A stretch of 64,000 nt of DNA from contig NZ_CP045701.2 of the NCBI RefSeq assembly GCF_009601685.2, positions 1,302,001 to 1,366,000 of the forward strand, written 5' to 3'. Below, piece after piece: positions 36,497-44,813 of the stretch. The position numbers and the translations under genes are program-made. Source of the stretch: Pseudomonas brassicacearum. Lineage in GTDB: Bacteria; Pseudomonadota; Gammaproteobacteria; Pseudomonadales; Pseudomonadaceae. The notes under the pieces were generated by a model, which saw only the letters and a list, made by a program, of their open reading frames with translations, had not been told where the DNA came from and made no database searches. The first letter of the stretch is position 1. Each line of letters opens with the position of its first letter.

Positions 36497-36884
36497 AAGC
36501 CGCTCGACAAAGCGGCTGGCAACGAAGCTCTTTAGTTCCACCAACAGGCAGCGATGAACCGGCCTTAACGGTTCAGAGGGTTGGCAACTGACCCGGGTGT
36601 GCAGCGTAAAGCACCAGAAGCAGTTATCCGGCGGGCAGGGACCGCGGCCGGAGGAACAATTTGAATGGATCCGTACCGCGCCAGTCGCGCCGAAAGATCA
36701 AGCGCATTACTGAAAAGCCTGGGCGACCGGGCTTTTTGGAATGCCTGTGCCGTGAGGTACTTCAAACCGCTGTCAAGGGAGAGGTCGCCAAAGGTATTTA
36801 GCCAATGACTTGGCGCCATCCCATCTTCTTATCCGGAAAAGATCCCGGTCCTACCCATTCATCAATCACCCCAGGAGGCGTGAC
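36497..36884 (+). other. Untranslated leader of the tailocin transcript
   Basis: About 390 bases with no credible gene between the promoter and the holin. It contains a hairpin AACCG...CGGTT near 36555 and a strong terminator-like hairpin at 36713-36737. A short frame with an upstream start near 36309 overlaps the promoter and is not credible. Confidence 0.6.
36713..36737 (+). terminator. Terminator-like hairpin in the tailocin leader
   Basis: A 10-bp stem, AAAAGCCTGG with CCGGGCTTTT, closed by a GCGA tetraloop and ending in five T. It lies some 215 bases after the predicted transcription start and 148 bases before the holin, so it could act as an attenuator. Confidence 0.6.
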
Positions 36885-37235
36885 ATGACAAACGAGCAAC
36901 AAGCGTTGCTGGACATGCCGATCTGGCTGGTCATCGTGCTCGCCCTGGTGGGCGGGGTGTCCGGCGAGATGTGGCGCGCCGACAAGGAGGGCGCCCGTGG
37001 CTGGCCGTTGCTGCGCCGCGTGGTTCTGCGCTCCGGTGCCTGCGTGGTCTGCGGCGTATCGGCAACCATGCTGTTGTACGCCCTCGGCATGTCGATCTGG
37101 AGCGCCTGCGCCTTGGGTTGTCTGACCGCCATGGCCGGTGCCGATGTGGCGATCGGTCTTTACGAGCGCTGGGTCGCCAAGCGGATCGGCGTCTGCGACG
37201 TGCCACCGCGGGACCTTCCTCCCGACCAGCACTGA
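36885..37235 (+). CDS. Phage holin
   Basis: 116-residue small membrane protein with AGGAGG ahead of the ATG. Two or three hydrophobic segments (LVIVLALVGGVSGEMW; ACVVCGVSATMLLYALGM; SACALGCLTAMAGADVAI) resemble holins of the class found at the head of R-type pyocin clusters. It would open the inner membrane to give the endolysin access to the wall. It is the first gene after the promoter and the only holin in the window, so it presumably serves both tailocins. Confidence 0.82.
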   Translation: MTNEQQALLDMPIWLVIVLALVGGVSGEMWRADKEGARGWPLLRRVVLRSGACVVCGVSATMLLYALGMSIWSACALGCLTAMAGADVAIGLYERWVAKRIGVCDVPPRDLPPDQH

Positions 37236-37271
37236 GTCGGCAGCGCTGATTCATACAAAAGGAGGCGATCA

Positions 37272-37784
37272 ATGCCAGCCCTCATCGAAAAACCGTCGCA
37301 GTTGTTCTCGGCCATTGCCCAGACATTGCGCGCTACTTATCCCGCCCTGAAAGTCGGCAGCCCCCAGGAGTTCGATGGCACCGACGACCAACCCTGGGTG
37401 CTGATTGCTCTTGAGCGTGATGCGCCCGGCCACCGCGCCAACGACGGGCGCATCGCTCATCTCCTGACGGTTTCCCTGCAAGTGGTCATGGCCGTGCCGG
37501 GGTGGGAGGCCTGCGACTTGGCCGCTGAGCTGAAACACCTGGTCATGGATAACCGTTGGGGGCTGTCGGGCGATCAATGCGACCTGCCCACGGAGCTCGA
37601 TGGCCTGCCGTCCACGTTCATCAACCCGGCACGGCAATACACCGCCTGGACCCTTTCCTTCAACCAAACCCTGTACCTCGGCCCGACGCTGCTTGAGGAC
37701 CCGCTGGGCATCCCGAAGTTTGCCCGTACCTGGGAAGTGTCGAACATCGACGACCCGGACCAATACACCGCACTCGAGGGCTGA
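37272..37784 (+). CDS. Tail terminator/collar-type protein, tailocin 1
   Basis: 170 residues beginning MPALIEKPSQLFSAIAQTLR, with no signal or membrane segment. It lies between the holin and the spike gene, the position of the PA0615 gene in the R2 pyocin cluster. Its layout (an N-terminal helix, then beta strands such as WVLIALERD and LLTVSLQVVMAV) is compatible with a tail-terminator fold, as is the gp37-like gene that opens the second tail cluster. The role is inferred from position and general composition. Confidence 0.55.
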   Translation: MPALIEKPSQLFSAIAQTLRATYPALKVGSPQEFDGTDDQPWVLIALERDAPGHRANDGRIAHLLTVSLQVVMAVPGWEACDLAAELKHLVMDNRWGLSGDQCDLPTELDGLPSTFINPARQYTAWTLSFNQTLYLGPTLLEDPLGIPKFARTWEVSNIDDPDQYTALEG

Positions 37785-37787
37785 GCC

Positions 37788-38399
37788 ATGTTTGATGCGC
37801 TGTTACGGATGCATCTGGGGCCGATCATCGAGCGTCTGGCGCAGATGGAAACCGAGCTGGAAGACTTGCACCGGCGAGCGGAGAGTTTCTGCCGCATCGG
37901 CGTTTGCCAGGAAGTCGATGCGGCCCGCAACACCTGCAAGGTCAGTCATGGCGGACTGCTGACCCCAGCGATCCGTTTTTTCAACCCGAGCGCCGGCGCC
38001 CAGAGCGAGTCGCGGATTCCGTCCGTGGGCGAGCAATGCCTGTTGCTGAACCATGGCGGCGGCGAAGGCGGCGGGCAGGCGGTGGCGTTGTTTGGTCTCA
38101 ACGGCGGTCAGTTCCCGCCCGTCTCGACCCAGGCCTCGTTGACCCGACGCCTCTATCAGGACGGTACGGAAAACGGCTACGACCATGCCAGCCATGTCCT
38201 GCACTGGCAAAACGGCCCCGCGGCGTTCAGCGGTTCTCGTGATGCCCTGCAGTTGAACATTGGCCCGTCGCGGCTGGCGATGACGCCCGAGACCATCGAA
38301 TTGCAAGTCGGCGCCGTCGGCATTCGTCTCGACGCCTCCGGCGTGCACCTGAGCGGCCCGGTGGTGGATCACCAGGGACGCGTCATCAGTACCGCATAA
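37788..38399 (+). CDS. Baseplate spike protein (P2 gpV-like), tailocin 1
   Basis: 203-residue central spike that pierces the target outer membrane. An N-terminal coiled segment and an OB-fold are followed by repetitive beta structure (ALQLNIGPSRLAMTPETIEL, then VGIRLDASGVHLSGPVV), typical of the spike's triple helix. Gene order spike-gpW-gpJ-gpI-fibre follows. No HxH iron-binding motif is seen near the C terminus, in contrast to the spike of tailocin 2. Confidence 0.85.
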   Translation: MFDALLRMHLGPIIERLAQMETELEDLHRRAESFCRIGVCQEVDAARNTCKVSHGGLLTPAIRFFNPSAGAQSESRIPSVGEQCLLLNHGGGEGGGQAVALFGLNGGQFPPVSTQASLTRRLYQDGTENGYDHASHVLHWQNGPAAFSGSRDALQLNIGPSRLAMTPETIELQVGAVGIRLDASGVHLSGPVVDHQGRVISTA

Positions 38400-38410
38400 G
38401 AGATTTCCTC

Positions 38411-38743
38411 ATGATTGGAATCGATCGAAACACCGGCGCCACGGTCGACGACTGGCTGCAGTTTGTGCAGCGCGCCACCCGTGCACTGACCACGCCGTTG
38501 GGCACTCGCCAGAAGCGTCCGTTGTATGGCTGCGCACTCACGCAGCTGCTGGGGCAGAACCTCGGTGACGACCTGCTGATCCTTGCCCAGAGCCACGCGG
38601 CCCAAGCGTTCTACAACCCGGACAACGGCATCGATGATTTCGAGCCAGGGGTCATTGTCGCCAGCCGACAGGGTGCCGGCTTGTTGTTGCGTTTTGCCGG
38701 CACCTGGAAAAACCGCAAACAGACTTTCGAGGTGGTGACATGA
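38411..38743 (+). CDS. Baseplate protein, gpW/T4 gp25 family (sheath initiator), tailocin 1
   Basis: 110 residues with the gp25-like fold, including TTPLGTRQKRPLYGCALTQL, which matches the family's conserved R/K-rich P-loop-like turn. It templates the first sheath ring on the baseplate. It overlaps the next gene by 4 bases. Confidence 0.88.
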   Translation: MIGIDRNTGATVDDWLQFVQRATRALTTPLGTRQKRPLYGCALTQLLGQNLGDDLLILAQSHAAQAFYNPDNGIDDFEPGVIVASRQGAGLLLRFAGTWKNRKQTFEVVT

Positions 38744-39735
38744 GCATGCTGATACCCGGCCAGAACCAACTGGCCGAACCGGCCATCGTCACCGTCGAAG
38801 CGTTCGAGGACTTGCTCGCAGAGTTCAAGACCTTCGTGGTCGAGTATGTCGGCGCACGCTCTTCCGCCAGCGCGGCGAAGCTGGTGGACAGCCTCGAAAA
38901 CGAAAGCGAACTGCTGACCCTGGCCCTCGAGGCGTTCTGTGTCCGGCTGCAAACCCACGAACGCAAATACAACGCCCGCATCAAGCAGATGTTGGCGTGG
39001 TGGGCCACGGGCACCAATCTCGACGCTCGCCTCGCGGACATGGGCCTTGAACGCCAGTTGCTCGATCCGGGCGACCCGGCGGCCTTCCCGCCCATTCCTC
39101 CGGTCTACGAGAGCGATGACGATGCCCGGTTACGCTATTACCTGGCGCCCCATGCCCCGGCGGCAGGCTCGCGTATGCAGTATCGGCGGGAGATCTTCAC
39201 CCTTGGCGAACGGCCAGCGGTGAAGGTGGAAAACGCCTCGGCGGGCGTGGTGACCGTCACCTACACCTTCGACCCCGACGGTCATGCGGCGCAGGTCAAG
39301 GACGGCAACGGACGCCGCACCGCGCCGGGCGAAGTCACGGTCACGGTGCTGTCCCGTGACGGCGACGGCACGCCGACCGAGGCACTGCTCGACGGTGTTC
39401 GCCAACATTTCGCCCGGCCTGATGTACGACCGGAAACGGACTTGGTCATCGTGCAGGCCGCGCAGATCAAACCCTACAAAATCCGCGTCGTGGCGAAGAT
39501 CAATGCCGGCCCGGATTCAGGGCTGACCCAGGTTGCCGCCGAGCAGCAGTTACAGGCATACGCCGAGGCGTGTCATCGCCTGGAAGGGCGGGTGGATCCG
39601 AGCTGGATCGACTACACGCTGCACAGCGCCGGCGCGGTTCAGCTGCAGATTCTCGAACCGCTTGCACCGATTGTGACAACGGCTTTCCAAGCCCCGTACT
39701 GCACGGGCATCGAGGTCGAGGTGGATACGTTATGA
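38740..39735 (+). CDS. Baseplate wedge protein (P2 gpJ-like), tailocin 1
   Basis: 331 residues of the baseplate J family. The C-terminal two-thirds (TVTVLSRDGDGTPTEALLDG, then ARPDVRPETDLVIVQAAQIK) are characteristic. Forms the baseplate triplex with the gpI product. Overlaps the neighbours on both sides by 4 bases. Confidence 0.88.
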   Translation: MSMLIPGQNQLAEPAIVTVEAFEDLLAEFKTFVVEYVGARSSASAAKLVDSLENESELLTLALEAFCVRLQTHERKYNARIKQMLAWWATGTNLDARLADMGLERQLLDPGDPAAFPPIPPVYESDDDARLRYYLAPHAPAAGSRMQYRREIFTLGERPAVKVENASAGVVTVTYTFDPDGHAAQVKDGNGRRTAPGEVTVTVLSRDGDGTPTEALLDGVRQHFARPDVRPETDLVIVQAAQIKPYKIRVVAKINAGPDSGLTQVAAEQQLQAYAEACHRLEGRVDPSWIDYTLHSAGAVQLQILEPLAPIVTTAFQAPYCTGIEVEVDTL

Positions 39736-40367
39736 GTGACGACACACCTCGCCCGAGCTTGCTGCCGGCCAACAGTTCACCGTTGGAAAGGGCACTGGAT
39801 CTGGGGTTCGCTCGGCTGCTCGAACGCATCGATCCGCCGTTTCCCGAGCTGATGAACCCTGCGACCACGCCCTTGGCGTTCCTGCCGTATCTCGCGGCGG
39901 ATCGTGGGGTCAACGAGTGGAGCTCCGCGGCGCCCGAAGCTGAAAAGCGCCTGACCGTTGAACTCGCCTGGCCCACCACCCGGCAGGCCGGGACGCGAAA
40001 GGCGCTGGAAAATGCCGCCAAAGGTTTGCAACTGATGCCTGAAGTGCGCGCCTGGTATGAGCAAACACCGCCTGGCCCGCCCTACAGTTTTTCCGTCAGG
40101 GCATTTACCGAGCAGCCCTACAGCGAAGAAATCGACGCCCGTCTCGACCGCCGCCTGGCCGATGCCAAAAGCGAGCGCGACACCTTGAGGGTGTCTGTCG
40201 GCTTGAGTGCATTCGGCCGTCACGTCATCGGCGCCGCCACGTTGTGCGGCGAGCTGACCACGGTTTATCCGATTGTCATCGAAGGGCTGGAAGCCTCGGG
40301 CCAGGCCTTCATGGCCGCCGGGCTCTACACCGTCGAAACCTCCACTATTTATCCACAGGGGTCCTAA
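39732..40367 (+). CDS. Baseplate/tail protein I (P2 gpI-like), tailocin 1
   Basis: 211 residues starting MSDDTPRPSLLPANSSPLER, with the gpI motif LPYLAADRGVNEWSSAAPEA. It links the baseplate to the fibre. The ATG at 39732 overlaps the gpJ stop; longer upstream frames would run through gpJ. The fibre gene follows immediately. Confidence 0.87.
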   Translation: MSDDTPRPSLLPANSSPLERALDLGFARLLERIDPPFPELMNPATTPLAFLPYLAADRGVNEWSSAAPEAEKRLTVELAWPTTRQAGTRKALENAAKGLQLMPEVRAWYEQTPPGPPYSFSVRAFTEQPYSEEIDARLDRRLADAKSERDTLRVSVGLSAFGRHVIGAATLCGELTTVYPIVIEGLEASGQAFMAAGLYTVETSTIYPQGS

Positions 40368-42257
40368 ATGGCCGACTACTACACCCTGCTCACCGATGCG
40401 GGGATCGCCTACGAAACTGCCTGCAAGGCGGCGGGCACACCGATCAAGCTGTCGCAGATTTCCGTCGGTGACGGCGGCGGCACGCAATACAACCCGGCCG
40501 CAACCGCGACGGCACTCAAGCGTGAAGTCTGGCGCGGGCCGCTCAATGCGCTGTTCCAGGATGAAAACAACCCGAGCTGGCTGCTGGCCGAGGTCACCAT
40601 TCCGTCCGACGTGGGCGGTTGGTATGTGCGTGAGGCCGGGATCTGGACCGATACCGGGATTCTGTACGCGATTGTCAAATACCCGGAGTCGTTCAAGCCG
40701 GTGTTGGCGACGTCCGGCTCGGGCAAAGAGTTCTACATCCGGTCGATTTTCGAGACCAGCAATGCTGAGTTGGTGACGCTGCTGATTGATGACACGGTGG
40801 TCAAGGCGACGCGGGCTTGGGTTGCAAGTTACGTCGCTGATGAGCTTGCCAAGCTCGACAGGAAGCAGTCGGTCCGAGTGGCGACGACAGCCAACATTGT
40901 CTTGAGTGGCGCGCAGGCGATCGATGGTGTTGCGGTGATCGCCGGGAATCGGGTCCTGGTCAAGTCCCAGACCTTGGCGAAAGACAACGGTATTTACGTG
41001 GCCGCGAACGGCGCTTGGGTTCGGGCAAAGGATGCCGATGCGAGTGTCGAAGTGACTTCGGGATTGATTGTCTCGGTGGAGGAGGGCGCGACGCTTGCCA
41101 ACACGATCTGGCAGTTGATTACCGATGGTGCGATTGTGCTGGGCACTACGGGGTTGGCGTTTCAGAACGTGACGCAAGGGTTTGCGGCGATTAACTCGCC
41201 GGTGCTGGTTAATCCGACGGCAAATACGCCACCGATTTTCGATAGCAGCAAGTTGCTGGCCACTACCGAGTTTGTAGAGCGCGCGAAAGGGAACTATCGA
41301 GGATTCCTTAAAGCAACATCCAATACGACGCTGGTAGCTTCTACGGCGTTCGGTTCTATGGTGTCCTGCCTTGGGACGTTTAACGTCACTCTACCTGCTG
41401 CCAACAGCGGCGGTGCAGGCGGAACGGTAAGCCTTCGAAACCGGGGGACGGGGGTAGTAACCATTCTTTGTCCAGGTTCAGACAACATTAAGTCGGGCAG
41501 TCTTACTAAGACGACGATGGTTATGCCCGCGGGTTCCACGCTGGATCTTACTACTGACGGCGCCAGCGGGTGGTGGGCATCAGGCTCTGCCCAAATTGTG
41601 GATTCGACAGCCATCAACTCCTTAATTGGCAATTATTCGGGCATAAAGATCATTACTGCGTCGACTGCGCTGACGGTAAACGATACTGGATGTCTAATTA
41701 TCGGATCTGTTGGGTTGGCTGGTTTAGATGTCACGTTGCCAAAACTATCAACGACAACACCCGGCCAATCAATCATTATTTCCGCAGGCGCAGGAAGTTT
41801 CAATTTGCAAGCCTTTGCGGACGATCTGATATCTATCGGATTATCTGTTCTCTCCGCTGTTCCTATTGATGTCTTCGAAAGCATCATATTGGTTTCCCAT
41901 CATGGTGGATGGAGGGTGGTTTCGGGGACCGTATTGACTAAATATTCCAAGATGTTTGCCGCAGTTCTTGGATATGACTCCAGCCAGGCTTTACCCAGCG
42001 GGTGGCTATGTAAAACCGGGCACGGCTCGACCAATGGCACTGCTGGAGTAGTGTCGATCACGTTTCCCGTCGCATTTCCTACTGCGTGCATGGCTGTGGT
42101 AGCCAATTATGGCGGTGCCTCTTCAGCACAAAACCCTTCACTTTGTCAGATCGGAAACCCTACCCGTACGGGCTTCACGGGATATCTCACGAGTGTGATC
42201 AGCAATGCCGGTGCGGTGACAACGGGTGGTTTTAATTGGGTGGCGATCGGGTACTAG
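40368..42257 (+). CDS. Tail fibre protein, tailocin 1
   Basis: Receptor-binding fibre of 629 residues that should fix the target range through LPS. The N-terminal 150 residues (MADYYTLLTDAGIAYETACK and on) match the phage tail-collar fibre attachment domain (DUF3751-like). The shaft carries repeat-like beta segments, and the tip ends GGFNWVAIGY. From about base 41280 the DNA is visibly more A+T-rich than the neighbouring genes and uses AT-ending codons, suggesting a transferred tip module. A segment FDSSKLLATTEFVERA matches one in the third fibre of tailocin 2. Confidence 0.88.
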   Translation: MADYYTLLTDAGIAYETACKAAGTPIKLSQISVGDGGGTQYNPAATATALKREVWRGPLNALFQDENNPSWLLAEVTIPSDVGGWYVREAGIWTDTGILYAIVKYPESFKPVLATSGSGKEFYIRSIFETSNAELVTLLIDDTVVKATRAWVASYVADELAKLDRKQSVRVATTANIVLSGAQAIDGVAVIAGNRVLVKSQTLAKDNGIYVAANGAWVRAKDADASVEVTSGLIVSVEEGATLANTIWQLITDGAIVLGTTGLAFQNVTQGFAAINSPVLVNPTANTPPIFDSSKLLATTEFVERAKGNYRGFLKATSNTTLVASTAFGSMVSCLGTFNVTLPAANSGGAGGTVSLRNRGTGVVTILCPGSDNIKSGSLTKTTMVMPAGSTLDLTTDGASGWWASGSAQIVDSTAINSLIGNYSGIKIITASTALTVNDTGCLIIGSVGLAGLDVTLPKLSTTTPGQSIIISAGAGSFNLQAFADDLISIGLSVLSAVPIDVFESIILVSHHGGWRVVSGTVLTKYSKMFAAVLGYDSSQALPSGWLCKTGHGSTNGTAGVVSITFPVAFPTACMAVVANYGGASSAQNPSLCQIGNPTRTGFTGYLTSVISNAGAVTTGGFNWVAIGY

Positions 42258-42265
42258 GGGGAAAT

Positions 42266-42688
42266 ATGTACGCTAAATGGATTGAAGAAGATGGTCGTTT
42301 TGCCTTCGAACGCGTTGATAACGGAGGTATTGTGATTACAGATGATGAACACGGGGCGCTTTTTGAGCCGGACAGGGGATCTAAAGTCATCGTGCTTGGG
42401 TCTGATGGTCGTCCAGCGTTGCAGGAACCGCCGTTGCCCACATCGGATGAGCTTGCGCTTGTTGAGCGCACGTGGAGAGACAAGCAGCTCGCAGTGACTG
42501 ACGGGGTTGTTACACGCCATCGCGACGAAATAGAGGACGGTATCGTAACTACACTGACCTCCGATCAATACGGGGCGTTGCAGACCTACCGACGTGCCTT
42601 GCGCAATTGGCCGGAGGCCGGCGAATTTCCGCTGATTGACCATCGGCCGCCAGCGCCCGATTGGCTAGCTATGCAACACCCTCAATAA
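42266..42688 (+). CDS. Tail fibre assembly chaperone, tailocin 1
   Basis: 140 residues that probably help fold or trimerise the fibre tip. The C-terminal half (RDEIEDGIVTTLTSDQYGAL then QTYRRALRNWPEAGEFP) matches the Tfa/gpG-type chaperone family and is similar to the chaperone at 63306 (RDEMDDGGGTTLDQTQYTQL). Start ATG at 42266 follows AGGGGGAA. Confidence 0.8.
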   Translation: MYAKWIEEDGRFAFERVDNGGIVITDDEHGALFEPDRGSKVIVLGSDGRPALQEPPLPTSDELALVERTWRDKQLAVTDGVVTRHRDEIEDGIVTTLTSDQYGALQTYRRALRNWPEAGEFPLIDHRPPAPDWLAMQHPQ

Positions 42689-42714
42689 ACGCCCCGCACC
42701 GACGGGGCGTTTTC
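42689..42714 (+). terminator. Terminator-like hairpin after fibre chaperone
   Basis: ACGCCCCG / CGGGGCGT stem with a short loop, followed by TTTTCTTT, one base after the chaperone stop. Confidence 0.75.
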
Positions 42715-42747
42715 TTTCCCGCAACACATCACAAAAACCTGACAACG

Positions 42748-42770
42748 GCCCCGCATACACGGGGCTTTTT
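42748..42770 (+). terminator. Second terminator-like hairpin before the sheath region
   Basis: GCCCCG / CGGGGC stem with a 6-base loop and five T, 20 bases before the small gene at 42790. Confidence 0.72.
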
Positions 42771-42789
42771 CATATCTGGAGAAACACAA

Positions 42790-42999
42790 ATGGCACCACG
42801 CCAAACCTACACCGTGCTCCTCCCATTCCCCACCGGGGGTGGTCACTGGTCGAGCGTCGGCCAGGAACTTGACCTGCTCGACGTCGAGGCCAATGCCTTG
42901 CGCAGCGCCGGTCGCCTGGCACTGAAAAAAACCGAAGTCGTCGAACCGGCTTCTGCATCCACCCCGGCCAAAAAGGCCACCACCAAAAAGGCTGAATAA
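42790..42999 (+). CDS. Small protein upstream of tail sheath
   Basis: 69 residues (MAPRQTYTVLLPFPTGGGHW and a Lys/Ala-rich tail AKKATTKKAE). It has a GGAGAAA ribosome site and ends 2 bases before the sheath gene. No family is recognised with certainty. A small gene (DUF2635) occupies the same position before the sheath in tailocin 2, so it may be a functional counterpart. Confidence 0.65.
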   Translation: MAPRQTYTVLLPFPTGGGHWSSVGQELDLLDVEANALRSAGRLALKKTEVVEPASASTPAKKATTKKAE

Positions 43000-43001
43000 C
43001 C

Positions 43002-44168
43002 ATGGCTGAGGTTTTGAACTTCGAGCACAACGGCATTACCGTCAATGCCACTGAATCTCCCGAGGCCATGGGTGGCCTGGGGGACAACGTCATCGGGCTG
43101 GTCGGCACCGCGCCGAATGCCAACGCGCTGATTCCGAAAAACACCCCGTTCCGCATCAACAGCTTCACCACCCAGGCCCAGTTGGACCCGAGTGGAGCCG
43201 AGGCGGGGACGTTGTTCCACGCCGTCTACCAGATCCTCAAAGTGGTCAAGGTGCCGGTGTACGTGGTCATCGTCGAAGAGGGCGCGACGCTGGCCGACAC
43301 GCAGAATAATGTGATCGGCGGTATCGAAGCGCAGACCGGCCGTAAGCTGGGCCTGGCCGCGTTGAGTGGGGTTGCCGAAGACCTGACCATCATCGGCGCG
43401 CCGGGCTTCACCGGCACCAAGGCGGTGGCCAGCGAGTTCGCTTCGTTCGGCAAACGCATCAAGGCCCGTGTGGTGCTCGATGGCAAGGACGCCTCGGTCG
43501 CCGATCAAGTGACCTACAGCCAGGAACTGGGCGGCGCGGACCTCGGGTTCGACCGTTGCCTGGTGGTGCACAACATGCCGGCGGTGTACTCCAAGGCCGC
43601 GAAGAAAAACGTTTTCCTGGCCCCGTCGAGCCTGGCCATCGCCGCCCTCGCCAAGGTCAAGCAATGGGAGAGCCCGGGCAACCAGGTGACCTACGCCGAA
43701 GACGTCTCGCGCACCGTCGAATACAACATCCTCGACACCTCCACCGAAGGCGATCTGCTCAACCGCTACGGCGTCAGCTATTACGCCCGGACCATCCTCG
43801 GCGGCTTCTCGCTGCTGGGCAACCGTTCCATCACCGGCAAGTTCATCAGCTACGTCGGCCTGGAAGATGCCATCAGCCGCAAGCTGGTGAAGGCCGGCCA
43901 GAAGGCCATGGCCAAGAACCTGACCAAGTCGTTCATGGACCAGGAGGTCAAGCGCATCAACGACTGGCTGCAAACCCTGGTCGCCGACGAAACCATCCCT
44001 GGCGGCAGCGTGTACCTGCACCCGGAATTGAACAGCGTCGAGAAGTACAAGAACGGCACCTGGTACGTGGTCATCGACTACGGCCGCTACGCGCCGAACG
44101 AACACATGATTTATCAACTCAATGCCCGCGATGAAATCATCGAGCAGTTCCTGGAGGACGTTCTCTAA
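43002..44168 (+). CDS. Contractile tail sheath protein (P2 FI-like), tailocin 1
   Basis: 388-residue sheath subunit. The start MAEVLNFEHNGITVNATESP, the mid motif VVIVEEGATLADTQNNVIGG and the C-terminal YKNGTWYVVIDYGRYAPNEH are typical of the P2 FI/R2 sheath family. The stop codon overlaps the tube gene start by 1 base. Confidence 0.92.
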   Translation: MAEVLNFEHNGITVNATESPEAMGGLGDNVIGLVGTAPNANALIPKNTPFRINSFTTQAQLDPSGAEAGTLFHAVYQILKVVKVPVYVVIVEEGATLADTQNNVIGGIEAQTGRKLGLAALSGVAEDLTIIGAPGFTGTKAVASEFASFGKRIKARVVLDGKDASVADQVTYSQELGGADLGFDRCLVVHNMPAVYSKAAKKNVFLAPSSLAIAALAKVKQWESPGNQVTYAEDVSRTVEYNILDTSTEGDLLNRYGVSYYARTILGGFSLLGNRSITGKFISYVGLEDAISRKLVKAGQKAMAKNLTKSFMDQEVKRINDWLQTLVADETIPGGSVYLHPELNSVEKYKNGTWYVVIDYGRYAPNEHMIYQLNARDEIIEQFLEDVL

Positions 44169-44674
44169 TGTTTACCAACCGCGTAAGACAGGCCATCGCG
44201 GCCACCCTGCAAGGCTTGCCGTTGTCGGCGACCGTGGAAGATTTCACCCCGCCGAAAATCGAATTCGAAATGGAAGAGATGCGCGGCGGCCGTTTCATTG
44301 GCGAGGAAATGGCCAAGGGCGGCAAAGTGCTGACGGCCAAGCTGACGCTGCAAGGTCTCGGCCCGGAAGTCATGCTGGCGCTGGGCGTGAGCGTGGGCGA
44401 CGACATTCTGCTGAACGTGCGTGAAGCCGGCCAGGACCAGGACGGCAACACTTGGTTCACCTACCACACGGTGGGCGGCAAGTTGAAATCCCTTGAGGAA
44501 ACCGCCCTGAAAATGAACGAGAAGCCCAAGACCATCCTCGACCTGTCCTGCCGCACCTACAACCGCCTGGAAAACGGCGTCCCGGTGATCGACATCGACG
44601 TGCGCACCCAGAAATTCGTGCTCAACGGCGTCGACATTCTCGGTGATGCCCGCCGTGCGGTGTTGTTGCCTTAA
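44168..44674 (+). CDS. Tail tube protein (P2 FII-like), tailocin 1
   Basis: 168-residue inner-tube subunit, starting MFTNRVRQAIAATLQGLPLS. It has the P2 FII family pattern of beta strands (VLTAKLTLQGLGPEVMLALG). Translationally coupled to the sheath. A REPIN follows it. Confidence 0.9.
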   Translation: MFTNRVRQAIAATLQGLPLSATVEDFTPPKIEFEMEEMRGGRFIGEEMAKGGKVLTAKLTLQGLGPEVMLALGVSVGDDILLNVREAGQDQDGNTWFTYHTVGGKLKSLEETALKMNEKPKTILDLSCRTYNRLENGVPVIDIDVRTQKFVLNGVDILGDARRAVLLP

Positions 44675-44683
44675 AGGTGCAGT

Positions 44684-44778
44684 CCCTGTGGGAGCGGGCT
44701 TGCTCGCGAAGAGGCCATCAGCTTCAACATGAATTTGACTGACCCACCGCTTTCGCGAGCAAGCCCGCTCCCACAGGG
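44684..44778. repeat. REPIN between tail tube and gpE genes
   Basis: Arms CCCTGTGGGAGCGGGCTTGC and its inverse enclose a spacer of about 35 bases. It separates two genes that are normally adjacent in P2-like tails. Confidence 0.88.
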
Positions 44779-44813
44779 TGCTCGTTCTCCCTGTTCATCA
44801 AGGAATTCACTTC

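Noticed and set aside
36309..36557. 82-codon frame across the tailocin promoter
   Set aside because: It starts inside the repressor gene and covers the operators and promoter; residue composition is not protein-like.
36497..36884. PrtN-type activator gene in the leader
   Set aside because: No open frame with helix-turn-helix features could be found on either strand.
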